The notes under the pieces: model-generated | Told to the model about the DNA's origin: nothing | Database searches by the model: none | Seen by the model: only the letters and a program-made list of their open reading frames with translations | Origin: Tilletiopsis washingtonensis | Lineage: Eukaryota; Basidiomycota; Exobasidiomycetes; Entylomatales | DNA length: 64,000 bases | NCBI RefSeq assembly: GCF_003144115.1 | Contig: NW_020312010.1 | Span: forward strand, 566,428 to 630,427 | Reading direction: 5' to 3' | In this document: positions 22,808 through 33,577 of the stretch, piece after piece | Numbering within the stretch: the stretch's first letter is position 1 | How the letters are laid out: every line of letters starts with the position of its first letter | Translations under genes and position numbers: made by a program

Positions 22808-24290
22808 CGCACGGAACAGGGGAACGGGAAGGGCGGATCAAGATGGACGCACGGCTGACTCTCACTTATGTGCTCTCTGCTGGCCAGGCCTCTCAGTGCA
22901 CTGCTCATGCGAACCGCCCAGCTGACCAGGGCACACTCCACACCGGCCCAGAGGAGGGGATCATGAGTATGCGCTGCGACGGAGTTCAGGCGCAGGCCAT
23001 TGTCTATCCGGCGGGCGGCTGCGGCCTCGCGTTCGGCGAACGCAGCGCTGGCCGACGGCAGGAGCTAGCAGTGCGAGATGCAGGAACACTGCGGAGGCTG
23101 GGCTCTGCGAGAGAGGTGCTGCGGCCGCGGGAAGGATGATAGAGAGATGCATGCGCTGCGCGGGGAGAAGAAGCATTGGTCGTGGTGCGGAGCAGAGAGA
23201 TCTGCGGGCGGAGCGCGCGGATGATCTGCGCGCGCCAGCAGCGAGGTGTTGCTTGGGCGCGGCAGCAGCGCTCACGCACTCGCAGCACAGCTCCCACCAT
23301 GTGATGCGCCGGCGCCACGCAGGAGAGCTTTGATCTGGTACACAGCATCCACCGAGTGGCATGCGACGGATCCGCCGGCTCTTCTAAGCATAAAGCCTGG
23401 CAGCACGACGGAAGGGCCGCTGCGAGGTGCGGCCGCGAGCGCGTGTGACATGGCGCGCCAGACGCGTGCTCCTCTTCGCCGCGCGTACCCCGACTCCGCC
23501 GGCCCGCTCGCGACCTCCGCTCCTCTTGGCCGTCCTGCGGATGCACCTCTCGAAGAGCCTGGCCACACCTTGCGGCGCAGGCGGCTCGTATGGACGAGGT
23601 CTCTCGACGAGGCGCGGGCGATGGGCATGAAAGTGGCGCACGGCTGCATGAGAGAGGCCAGACCCTCCGCTCCGTCCTCCGAGGCGAGCTGCCCTCCTCG
23701 ATTGCCCGGCGGCGCAAGCATGGCAAGAAGATCGGCCGGGCTCAGGGTTCACTGCGACCCACGTGTAAGCTTGCAGCACACTTCAGCAGCAAAAAAGAGC
23801 GCCTGCTCCGTCCCCATCGTTCGTCCGCGATCGCACCTTAAGCCAGAGAAAACAGCAAGGTGGAGGGCTGGAAGAGCGCGCAAAGCAGGCAGCGCGCAGC
23901 ACGTCGATCCTCATCTTGCGGAAACGCAAGAGAGGTCGAGTCGAGTGACGCACAAACAGTGAGGCGGCCCTACGGCGCACAGCCCTACGCTCTTTGCATG
24001 TGAAGCGAGAGACGACCAGGGTCCACCATGCGTGATGAGACTGGCGGGACGAGGTCGGCCGAGCATCGTCAGGAGAAGCGGCGTGCAGCTAGTGCCCGAC
24101 GTGCGGTGTGTGGCAAGCTGAGTCCGGACTCCGTGTAGTGTGGCGCGACGCTCTCGAGAACGCCAGAGCAAGTACTGACGCCTACGCAGCAAGGGTTGCT
24201 GGCTTCCTCTTCGTCCAGCACGGGCAAGCCTGTCACAAGGCTCGAAGGCAGTCTGAAATTGCACCTCGCAACACGCCGCCGGCACCCTCT
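22808..24290. promoter_or_regulatory. Long gene-free region upstream of the adhesin
   Basis: About 1.5 kb between the adhesin start and the stop of the LysM gene, both on the minus strand. Frames here are short or Arg/Ala/Cys-rich on both strands and none is recognisable. The most likely content is an extended adhesin promoter plus the 3' UTR of the LysM gene. Confidence 0.5.
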
Positions 24291-26111
24291 TCACGACGTC
24301 CAGTCCACATCCACAATGCCTCTCCTTCGGCCCATCTCTCCTCCTCTCCCGCTGCTGCCGCGCAGACTGTTCGCCGCTGGAGGAGGCTGCAGGCGTTCCA
24401 GCTCGGCGCTGTCGGCGCGCAGTGCCTCTCGCACTTCGGCGCCCGCCGCGCGCGAGAGGCTCTTGCGTGCCGCGGCGGCGTCTGAGGGTGCGGCATCTGG
24501 CGGGCGCAGTCGCAGAGGCGGAGCCGTGGAGGTGCCACTTTGCGCCGACGTCGCTCGTGCCGGCGGCGGCGGACGCGAGGGAGCAGACAAGCTTGACCAG
24601 GCGTCTTCCAGGCTGACGCGCCCGCGGATGGCGTCGGAGACGAGGGCGCCCCAGTCGCTGCGCTTCTGCCCCGCCGCGCGCGCCGAGGCGGCGGCGGCGG
24701 CGGCAGGCAGCGGCACCGAGGCGTGGATGGGGCGCTGCCAGTTGGCCGCGGCGCCGTCGTTGGCGGGCAGCCCGGCGGCGATCTGGCCGAAGAGCCCGCT
24801 GCTGCTGCTGCTGCCAGCAGTCGCAGGCACGACATAGGCGGTGGCAGCTGGTCGTCGGGCTCGAGCGTTGCGCGCGGCTCGCGAGGCACTGTTGCTGGAG
24901 GGCGCGATCTCCGGCGCGTCGTTCCAGCCGAGATAGCCAGACGAGCTTGATGCAGACGGCGTCGATGTCGGAGCGGGCCGGTTGCCCGACGACGAGGAAG
25001 AAGAGGCATTGCCAAAGCGCCAGCGATTCGCCTTCCACGGCGTCTCCTCGTCGTCGTCGTCGAGTTCGCGCGCCGAGACGGCCGGGCTGCGGTTCAGCGG
25101 CAGCGCATTCACCGCCGGCGCCGAGTGGCCGTTTGTTCCCGGCGCCACATCTTGCCTCAGGCGAGCGCGCTCGGCCAGCTGGATGAGATCGTCGACGCCG
25201 CTCTCGCCCGGCGCCACGCGCTCCTCCTCCTTCGCATGTGCCTCGTCCGCCTCGTCCTCTCCGCGCGTGCGTGCGCCTCCAGGAGGAAAGAAGCTCAGCG
25301 CCGAGCTCTTGAGCCTCCGCACGCGCGGCGCGGGAGAGTTGCCGCCGTCGCCGGTGCCGACGCTGCGCGTGTGTGCATGCGAGCGCGCCAGCGAGAGCGA
25401 CGTGGAGCTGGCGCGCGTCGAGAGGGAGCGCTGTGGGGCGTGGTGTGCCGACTCGGACGCCTCGGCCTCGGCGGCCGAGACGCGTGCCTCTTGCGCTGCG
25501 GCGGCGTCGAGCAGACGCAGCTGCGGCGTCAGACTCTGCCCGTCGGCGGCCCCGCTGCCGCTGCTGCTGCTCCCGGCCTCGGCGCGCGCAGCGTCGGGCA
25601 CGCCGCGCGTGCACGCCTCGAGCGGCAGGAGAATGACGCGGCGCGCCTGCACGCTGTCGCCGGGCCAGAGGCCGTTGGAGGCGCGCACGAGGCGCTCCTC
25701 GACGCCGTAGCGCAGGGCGATGGCGGCGAGCGTGTCGGACGGGCCGACGGCGTGCTGCAGCACCAGCCGGCTCGCGGGCGCCGGCGCCGCCTCGGGCGTG
25801 CGAGAGGAGGAGGCGAGGGCCGAGGCAGGAAAGGCGGCGCCCGCGTCGGGCTGCGGCGAGAGACCGAAGAGCGTCTCGAGGCGCTCGAGGGCCGTGGCGG
25901 CGGGCGGCGTGGCGTGGCCCTTGTGCTGCTCATCGACGGGCGCGCCGCGCGGCGGGCGCAGCAGGGCAGTGCCTTCGTCGGCCGCGGCAGCCTCGCCGGC
26001 ACGCCGCCGCCGCGAGAGCGTGCTGCTGGGCGGCTGCGCGGCGCGTGCGGCGGCGTGCAGTGGGTGCGCCGAGTCCGGCGGCGAAGGCGTCGGCGACGGG
26101 CGCACGGACAT
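24291..26111 (-). CDS. Intracellular LysM-domain protein, 606 residues
   Basis: Single-exon gene with one LysM domain at about residues 117-164 (HAVGPSDTLAAIALRYGVEERLVRAS, then NGLWPGDSVQARRVILLPL). There is no signal peptide or membrane segment, unlike secreted chitin-binding LysM effectors. It matches the cytoplasmic LysM proteins found across fungi and animals (LYSMD1/2 type), whose role is poorly known. The rest is low complexity: Ser/Ala-rich linkers, a helical DDLIQLAERARLRQD segment, a WKANRWRFGN motif, a SDWGALVSDAIRGRVSLEDAWSSL helix and a tail ending VDVDWTS. Basic RRRR runs near residue 35 could be a localisation signal. It is transcribed divergently from ARC19. Confidence 0.8.
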   Translation of the reverse strand: MSVRPSPTPSPPDSAHPLHAAARAAQPPSSTLSRRRRAGEAAAADEGTALLRPPRGAPVDEQHKGHATPPAATALERLETLFGLSPQPDAGAAFPASALASSSRTPEAAPAPASRLVLQHAVGPSDTLAAIALRYGVEERLVRASNGLWPGDSVQARRVILLPLEACTRGVPDAARAEAGSSSSGSGAADGQSLTPQLRLLDAAAAQEARVSAAEAEASESAHHAPQRSLSTRASSTSLSLARSHAHTRSVGTGDGGNSPAPRVRRLKSSALSFFPPGGARTRGEDEADEAHAKEEERVAPGESGVDDLIQLAERARLRQDVAPGTNGHSAPAVNALPLNRSPAVSARELDDDDEETPWKANRWRFGNASSSSSSGNRPAPTSTPSASSSSGYLGWNDAPEIAPSSNSASRAARNARARRPAATAYVVPATAGSSSSSGLFGQIAAGLPANDGAAANWQRPIHASVPLPAAAAAASARAAGQKRSDWGALVSDAIRGRVSLEDAWSSLSAPSRPPPPARATSAQSGTSTAPPLRLRPPDAAPSDAAAARKSLSRAAGAEVREALRADSAELERLQPPPAANSLRGSSGRGGEMGRRRGIVDVDWTS

Positions 26112-26576
26112 GGCGCAAGGGTGCGAGGGGCACGGCCTCAGAGCGCCGCCGCCATGCGTCGAGTGCGCGGCCGATGCAGGTGCAGCGAGGTGCGGCGGTG
26201 AGGTGTGTCAAGAGGAGCGAGGCGCGATGCTGGTGGCCAGGAGCTGGGATGGCCGTGCACGGCGAGGGCGCAAGCAACAGCCACCGGCGCTCCTGAGCCA
26301 GCACCGGCCACGCGCCAGCAGGCACGCCGCCAGCGGCACGCATGCGGTGTTGGCGCGGGCGCAGCTGCTCCCACGCCCGGCGCGCGGCATCACGTGCACG
26401 CCGCTGCCCCGGTGCACGGACGCCGCCGCCGGTCGCGGATGCATGCCTCGACTGCTCCACACCTCACTCCCTCTCCCAACCACGACGGCCGCTGTCCCAT
26501 CCAAGTCCCCTTCTGCTTTCTACTCAGCTCCTCTCACCGCCTGCGCACACCTCGCTCCTCGCCACGCTCGCCCGCC
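26112..26576. promoter_or_regulatory. Divergent intergenic region LysM gene / ARC19
   Basis: 465 bp between two divergent ATGs. The ARC19-proximal 100 bp is pyrimidine-rich (TCTC and CTCC runs), as is common before highly expressed fungal genes. No protein-like frame is supported. Confidence 0.5.
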
Positions 26577-27604
26577 ATGTCGAACACGCTGCGCCCGTAC
26601 CTCTCCTGCGTGCGCTCGTCTCTCACCGCCGCCCTCGTGCTCTCCAACTTCGCCTCGCAGGTCGTCGAGCGGCACAACGTGCCCGAGGTCGAGGCGGCGA
26701 CGAGCCGCGAGCTGCTTCTGACGCCGCTGCGCGTGGCGCGCAACGAGTCGGAGCACGTGCTCATCGAGCCCAGCGCCAACTCGGTGCGCTTCAGCATCCG
26801 CATCAAGCAGGCCGACGAGATCGAACGCATCGTCTGCCACAAGCTCACGCGCTTCCTCATGCTGCGCGCCGAGGGCTTCGTCATTCTGCGCCGCAAGCCA
26901 GTGCCGGTGAGTGCAGGCAGATCAGGGCTGCGGCGGCGGCGGTGCGAGGCGATGCGACGCGTCGCAGCTGGAGCGCGACAGGGTCACTGGTCCATAGCGG
27001 GCATCTATGATGGTGCCAGCTCTCTAAGGCCATCTCCGGAGTCGAATCGTGGCAGAGCTGCCGGTGCCGAGCGCTGAATTGGCGGTCGGCGCGGCAGATC
27101 GAGTCGCGTAGCTGATTGTTTGGCCTGGAACTGACCCCAAAATCATCCTGGCAGGGCTACGACATCTCCTTCCTCATCACAAACTTCCACACCGAGACTC
27201 TGCAGAAGCATAGGCTCGTAGACTTCATTTGTCAATTTATGGAGGACGTCGACAAGGAAAGTATCCTGCTGCAGAGCGACAGACTTGGGGATGGGTGGGA
27301 TGCACACGCGTCACCGAACGACGCGCATGGATGCTGCGGGCGCACCCTGAGCCATTGCGCTGCTATTTGACCAGATTCTTACGCCTGTCCCCCGCAGGAG
27401 ATCTCCGAGATCAAGCTCTCCCTCAACGCACGGGCACGCATCGTCGCAGAGAGGTGCGTGACGCGTGCTGCGACGAGAGTGCTCACCCTGCTGACGCTCA
27501 TGCATCCTATCCTCGACCGCGCAGCTATCTGAGCGCGGTAGGTCGAGCAGAAACCGTGCTGATCTGCATTGCGTCACTGACACATTCTCGGGCAGTTCGC
27601 ATGA
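26577..27604 (+). CDS. ARC19: Arp2/3 complex 20 kDa subunit (ARPC4/Arc19)
   Basis: Core subunit of the Arp2/3 actin-nucleating complex, needed for branched actin at endocytic sites. The start [20 protein letters not shown] and the segments [50 protein letters not shown] and [18 protein letters not shown] are near-identical to ARPC4. Exons 26577-26906, 27155-27256, 27398-27453, 27525-27537 and 27596-27604 give 169 residues against the usual 168. The last two exons are only 13 and 9 nt. Intron 2 (27257-27397) must begin with GA rather than GT to keep the conserved [13 protein letters not shown] helix. Canonical alternatives delete three or insert nine residues (see findings). Confidence 0.88.
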
Positions 27605-27714
27605 GAGGACAGGGGGCTTGTGGGACAATTGACGCGCTCGCGCGCGCGATGCAATGCCAAGTCAGTCATCAGACCGGGTGTGCAGGCTCATCTATTTGGT
27701 ATCCCAGCACACAG

Positions 27715-30700
27715 TCACTTGCGCCGCGCGGCCGCGCCCGCCTTGGGCCGCGCCTTGACCGTCTTCGGACTGCTCTTCGTCGAGCTCATCAGCACGTCGC
27801 CGCCCGGCGCCGCCTCCTCCTTGGGCGGCTCTTTGCGCTTGCGCGCCTGCCGCTCGCGCGCCTCGTCGGCCTCGGCGCGGATGCGCTCCTTGTCGAGCTC
27901 CTGCTGTCGCAGTATCTCATCTGCGCGCCGCAGCTCCGGCGGCAGCGTTGCCGCCTTGCTCGCTGCCGCATCGGCGTCATCGTCGGCAGCGACGAAGAAC
28001 GGCAGCAGGTCCACCGCGCGGCGCGCATCGCGAGCGGCAGCCGGCTCGCCGCCGACGCCGTCGCCATACGTGCGCTCCGACTCGTACGCGGCCCAGCCGA
28101 GGCGCGCCTCGTCGGCCGCAGATGCCCGCGGCTCCTCGAGCGGCGCGGCGCGTGGCGTCGAGGCGACCGAGTTGCCGTTGCCGTCCTGCCGCACCGGCGC
28201 GCTGATTGCGTACAGCGACGACGGCACGCGGTCGCGCGTCTTGTGCGCGGCAAAGAGGCCGAGAGGAAGCGCACCGGCGTTTGTCAGCGGCGTCGCGGCG
28301 TAGCCGAGCTCGGACTGCACAGCTGCAGCGGCAGCGGGCCGTGCGCCTCCCGTCGGCAGCGCACTGGCAGCCGCGCCGTTTGGCGCGCCAGGGACGCTGC
28401 TCGGATCGACGTGGTCGTGCAGCTCCCACGGCCTGTCCGCCACGGCGGTCCAGCTGCCGAGCGACAGGGCCGCGTTTGCGCTGCGCGCCAGCACCAGACT
28501 GCTGCCAGCCGCGCCCGGTGCCGAGAGCGCCGGCAGCGGAAGCAGGCGCGCCAGACGCACGGTGTTGCGTGCGGGCAGCTGGTGGCCGCGCACATCGAAG
28601 AGCAGGCTGTCGGCGGGACAGGCGGCGCCGAGTGCAGCGAGCGCCTGCGTGTTTGCGTCGCTGGGCAGCTCGTCGAGCACACTGATGCACGCATCCAGCA
28701 GCGCCGCAAAGAGCGCCTCGTCCTCCTCTGCTGCGCCGTGTGCGATGGCGAGCTGCAGCAGCGAGCCGATGAGCCGTGGCGCCACGGCCTTGTTAGCCGG
28801 GGTCCAGAGGTTCGAGACGCGCAGCAGCAGGTGTAGCACCTTGAGCCGCAGTGCGAGCCCGCGCAGATCCGCGCCGACCGGCGCCGAGGCGTGGCTGCGC
28901 TGCACGAGCGTCTCGAGCCAGTCGGCAATGTGAAAGACGAGACGATTCGTCGAGTCAGTGCTGCCGCACACGAGGGCAGGGCGCTCGCCGCAGATGGCCA
29001 CGGCAGCGAGAGCGCCGAGGAGCGCCTCGGCGCGCCGCTCTGACTCGCTGGGCACGTCTGTGAGGCGCTCGAGCAGCTCGCGCATGCCAATGTCGACGAT
29101 GCGCGCCATGAAGTCGACGTTCTTCGTCTCGCGCAGCAGCTCCAGCCCGAGCTCGGCATGCTCGCCGAGGAAAAACGGCTCGAACACGCACGCAGCCAGG
29201 CTCGAGAGCTTGGCCTGCGCGCGCGCCTGTGAGCTGGCCTCGACCGTCTGTAGGCGCTCGATGATGAACGTCAGCTCGACGACGGCCTGCAGCGAGCGCC
29301 ACGGGTCGAGATGGTCGAGCACCACGGCACAGTCGAGCTCCAGCGGCGCGACGCGGATCAGGCCGTTGGGATCGAGCGTGCCGAAGATGCGCTCAAAGGC
29401 AGACGGCACGTCGACGCCCCAGGCAGACTTGCCCACCTCGCGGATCGCGCCGGCGAGCAGCCGGTGCCGCGAGCACGTCGCCGTCTGGAACTTGGGCGAG
29501 GCGAGCAGATCGTCGCAGAGCCCGGACGCCGCCTGCACGGCTGCAGGCGCCGTGGGCGTGCCGCACGGCATGACGGCGAGATACGCCACGAGCTGGTAGA
29601 CGAGCATGACCGACTCGGACTCGAGCAGCTCGGTGCGGCGCGCGCCAAGGTGGTGCAGCACCTGCAGTGAGAGCGGCAGGCTCGAGCCGTGCTCGCGCGT
29701 GAGCAAGAGCGTGCGGGCGACGAGCAGGCACGTCTCCAGTAGGGCGGGAAACGTCGGATCGGCAGCGCTGTCCGCCGAAGCGCGTGCCGTCTCGGCCACG
29801 CACGGCACCACAAAGCCGTTGAGCAGCTCGCCAACGTCCATCCAGCCGAGGCTGACGGTGTGCAGCAGAAAGGCAGCCAGGCCTCCGCGGGCAGCCTCGG
29901 GCGGCGTCGCAGCATCGTTGACGTGTGCGACCGTCCAGTCGCGCAAGGCGGATCCGAGGGCGACGTGTGCGGCCCGGCCGAGCTGCTGAACGAGCCGCAC
30001 GAGATGCAGCACGTTTGCCGAGGCCTCTCCGGACGTGCCAGCAGCCAGCGCAGTCAGGGCACCTTGCATCACTGCGCGCCCGAGCACAGGCGGTGAGAGG
30101 CCGCAAGCGCGCAGGCGGTCGACGAGTGCCGCGTCGGTGGCCGCGTCGACTGCCGAGAGCCGCAGTGCCTCCTGCACCACGCTCTCGACCTCTGCCGGGC
30201 TGGCACTCGGTGCTGCGTCTGGCTCTTCGTCCTTGACGGAGTGCTGTGTCGAATTCGCGATGCCGGCGACACCGAGCGCGGCGAGGGAACGGCGCGAGAT
30301 GCGGCAGGCCTCGGCCACGCGCTCTCGGCCCGCAGCGAGCGCGAAGGAGTAGACCGAGTTGATGGCGTCCACAAGCGCCGGCATCGAGCGCAGGCTGGAC
30401 CAGATGGCCGAGTGCTCGGTGATGGTGCTGAACAGCGCTGCAGCCAGCGCTGCGTCGTCGCGGGCGAAGAGGCTGCGCAGCAGCGACGTCACGAGCTGGT
30501 GCGGTGTCAGGCGCAAGAAACATGGGCGACAAGCAGGCAGCACTTACATCTGCCAGAGAGACAAAGTCGCGCGCCTCGGACATGAAGCGCGCAAGCACGA
30601 CGTAGCGGTCTGCACTCAGAGCCTCGCCGAGCTGCTTCGCCGCGGGCAGGATGCGCGAGCTAATGACGCGTACGCGCACGTAGCGCGAAGCGCTCCAGAG

Positions 30701-33106
30701 GTGCGGCACCTGCTCGATGAGAGCCGTGGCGTCCGCTGGCTCGATGTCGGGGCTCTGGGCAAGCGCACCCGGCGCCGCGAAGAGCCATGACATGGCCGCG
30801 TGCAGCTCACGCACGGCACGCCGCTCGGCCGCCTCTTCGTGCGACTCGGTGGGGCGCATGCCATAAATCGCTGCGCGCCGCTGGTGCGACAGCGGCGTGC
30901 TCATGCGGTGCACCGGCAGCGAACGCAGCAGTCGCGAGTGCAGCGTGTCCTCGTGGGCCGGCTGTGTGGCGCCGTTCGAGTCGCTGCTGCGTTCGCCATT
31001 GGAATGCGAGGAGGTGGCTGTCATGCCGCGTGCCGTGAGGCGCTGCAGGTACTTGGCAAACGAGAAGCAGCCGTGTCGGATCAGCTCGCCAAACGTGATG
31101 ATGACGTTGGTGAGCTCGACGGAGGCAAGCGAGTCTTGATGCGAGTGCAGCACTGCGCCGTTCTGCGGCGCGCCCGACTGGGCTGCATCGACAGAGGAGA
31201 GCCAGCGGAAGAGGAAGAAGTCGAGGTCGAAGGACGCGCCGCTGGAGCGCGAGTGCTTAGAGGGCCGCTCGCTCGTCGCGGAGCCGTGCGACGTCTCGTA
31301 GTCGTCGTCGAAGAGCATCTGTATCAGCTGCGCCGCCAGCCACGGCCGGTGCAGCCCGCTGCGCCACGCCGTCGTGGCCCAGATCAGCAGCGTGTCCAGC
31401 TTGGCGGACAGCGACCGTCCGCCGCTGTCCTGCGCAAAGTACGCAGCGCAGAGCGCCTCGAGGTCGCTCGAGGCGGAGAAGTTGTCCAGCAGCTGGTTAT
31501 AAGAGTCAGTCCAGCCCAAGGCGGTTCCGGGCGCGCGGATCCACTGACCTCAATGTCTCCGCCCTCACGCGAGCCGGTCCGCGTACGCGCTGCCTCCTCC
31601 GTCAGCAGCGCCTGCTTGTTCCTGGCTTCGAGATGCTCGAGGTCCGCCTCGCGCTGCGCCGCGCGCGCCGAGGACTCTGCTGCGCCTGCACCTGCCGAGA
31701 GCGTGCGGCGCAGCACGGCGCCATGCTTGGCCCACAGCGCGGGCGCCACAAACGTCTCCGGCGCCGCGTCAAAGGCATAGCGCAGCAGCGCTCCGAGCTG
31801 CTCCGCCATGCGCGTCGCCACTGCGCCGCCGCGCACGCGCTCGAGCTCCACAATGCGCGAGGCGGCGCCCTCGATGAGAGCGTGGGCTAGCGCGTACGAA
31901 GAGGGACAGAGGTGCACGTGCTCCTGAGCCAGCGAGACGACGAACGGCAGCTGAGGCAGCGAGGCACTGCCGATGAGCTCGAATGCCCAGCGCGCCAGCA
32001 CGCGCAGATCGAGCAGCGACTGTGCTGCGAGCGCACGAGCCAGCGAGAGGCTGTACGCCCACTTGGCGGTCCATCGGCGCTCCAGGTCGGGCGTCTGCAG
32101 CACCAACGACTCGCGCGGCGTGCTGCTCCCGGCTGCTGGGCCACCGAGGCCCGACACAGTGCGTGCTGCCAAGCCGGCCCGCCCCGTGCCGACCGTGGGC
32201 GACGAGGGCGCGTTGCCGCCGGGTGTGCCGACGTTGAGCTCGGAGAGCTGCTTGCGCATCCAGCCCGCGAACACGTTTGTCCACTCGCCCGTATAGTTGC
32301 TGTTCTGGCGCGAGCGCGACGAGGTCTGAAGGCGCAGGAGTTTAAGCACCAGGCACCTCGGCACACACACGCAACCCACTCCGCCCACTCACGATCTCAG
32401 TCGCTCCGACCACTCGGATGAACCAGACGGCACGATGCACCTCGACGGGCTCGCGCGGCGCCGATGCGCGGCTGGCCGCGACGGCCGCGGCGGCAGTGGC
32501 GCCGATGGCCGCCGGCGGCGTGGCCGAGCCGCTCCAGAGCATGTCGAGCATGCGCTCGCCGCGGTAGCCGTGCGGCACGCTGCGTGCCAGGCGCTGCAGC
32601 GGCACGTCGGGGTCTGCGAGATCCTTGATGTAGGCGGCCAGCTTGACCTCGTTGAGCGTGACGCGCGGCGGCGGGCGGTGCGTGGGCGCCGCGATGCGCT
32701 CGCGCTGCAGCTCCTCGCGGCGCAGCAGCACCTCGCCAAAGAGACTGCCGAGCAGCTCGAGCACGCCGGCGCCGCGGATGCGGTCGTAGATCATGTCGTG
32801 CGCCGTCATCGTCTCGTTGCCCACGGCGGGGCGCGGCGTGATGCCGTGCCGGATGTAGCCCTCGTTCTCCTCGTCGTTGTTCGGCTGCGGCGGGTAGTAG
32901 TCGGGGATGCCGGCGGCTGCGCTGCCCGCATGCAGGCGTGGGCGCCATGGCGGCGGCTCGACGGGCGCCGAGAGCACCTCGAGCGCCGACACGGCGCCCG
33001 CGGCACCGCCGGCTGCGGCGGCCGAGGAGCCGGCGGCCGACGATGCCGCTGCCGCCTCTGCAGCGCCGCCGTCGCGCGGCCGGGCGGCCGCAGCTGTGCG
33101 CGACAT
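27715..33106 (-). CDS. MED12: Mediator complex subunit 12 (MED12/SRB8)
   Basis: Largest structural subunit of the CDK8 kinase module of Mediator, a nuclear regulator of RNA polymerase II. Exons 33106-32393, 32325-31549, 31492-30548 and 30495-27715 give 1738 residues with consistent phases. After an Ala-rich lead come YIRHGITPRP and the Med12 domain (about 147-238), with LARSVPHGYRGERMLDMLW and RAVWFIRVVGATEI. A Med12-LCEWAV-like domain follows near 320-390 (RWTAKWAYSLSLARAL, LARWAFELIGS). The long C-terminal half is alpha-helical with no simple motif and ends in a Lys/Arg-rich tail. The fourth exon (927 codons) is intronless. Its 3' end lies 110 bp from that of ARC19, and it shares a 471 bp divergent promoter region with leucyl-tRNA synthetase. 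Confidence 0.88.
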
Positions 33107-33577
33107 GGGCGCGGCAGGGCAGCGCAGGTATGCGCTGGAGGGTGAAGCGCCGAGAGGATGGTGGTGAAGATGGCCGAGCAGCAAGAGGGTGAGGTGGGGT
33201 CCAGCTGGCGCCGCGTGCTGGTACCGGCCGAGACCTGCGCCCTGAGCGTGGGACTGGGCGCGGCCCGTGCGGAGGCCTGGTTCCGCCGCGCACGTGACGC
33301 GCCAAAATGGCCGAGGAGGCCTCCCGCTGCGCCGCGCCGGGCGAGAAGACTCGACTCTCCTGCTTCGCCCCTCACCACCACCACCCTCCTCTGCTGCTCG
33401 ACGTTGTCGAGTCTTGCGCCTCTCACCACGACGCTCTTTGCTGCGTCAGCCCCGCTCTCGCCCGCGCTGCTCCGCCCTCTCTCTCTCTGCCGCCGCGTGC
33501 CCGCCTCGCAGGGCCGCCTGCTGCTGCCTCGCGCCGCCCCGCCCCGCGCCTCCGTCCGCTGCTTCGCCGCCGCCAAG
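33107..33577. promoter_or_regulatory. Divergent promoter region MED12 / LeuRS
   Basis: 471 bp between the MED12 and LeuRS start codons. The LeuRS frame is open across the whole region. The 170 codons before the chosen ATG would encode an Arg/Leu/Ser/Ala-rich stretch (see findings). Pyrimidine tracts (CTCTCTCTCT) precede the LeuRS ATG. Confidence 0.5.

Noticed and set aside
24291-26111. Secreted LysM chitin-binding effector
   Set aside because: No signal peptide, no Cys pairs, a basic low-complexity N-terminus and a single LysM; it fits the intracellular LysM class instead.
27261-27397. U12-type intron in ARC19 (donor resembling GTATCCT)
   Set aside because: The GTATCC string at 27261 recalls the minor-spliceosome donor, but cutting there breaks the frame with the 27397 acceptor, and no good U12 branch-point sequence is visible.
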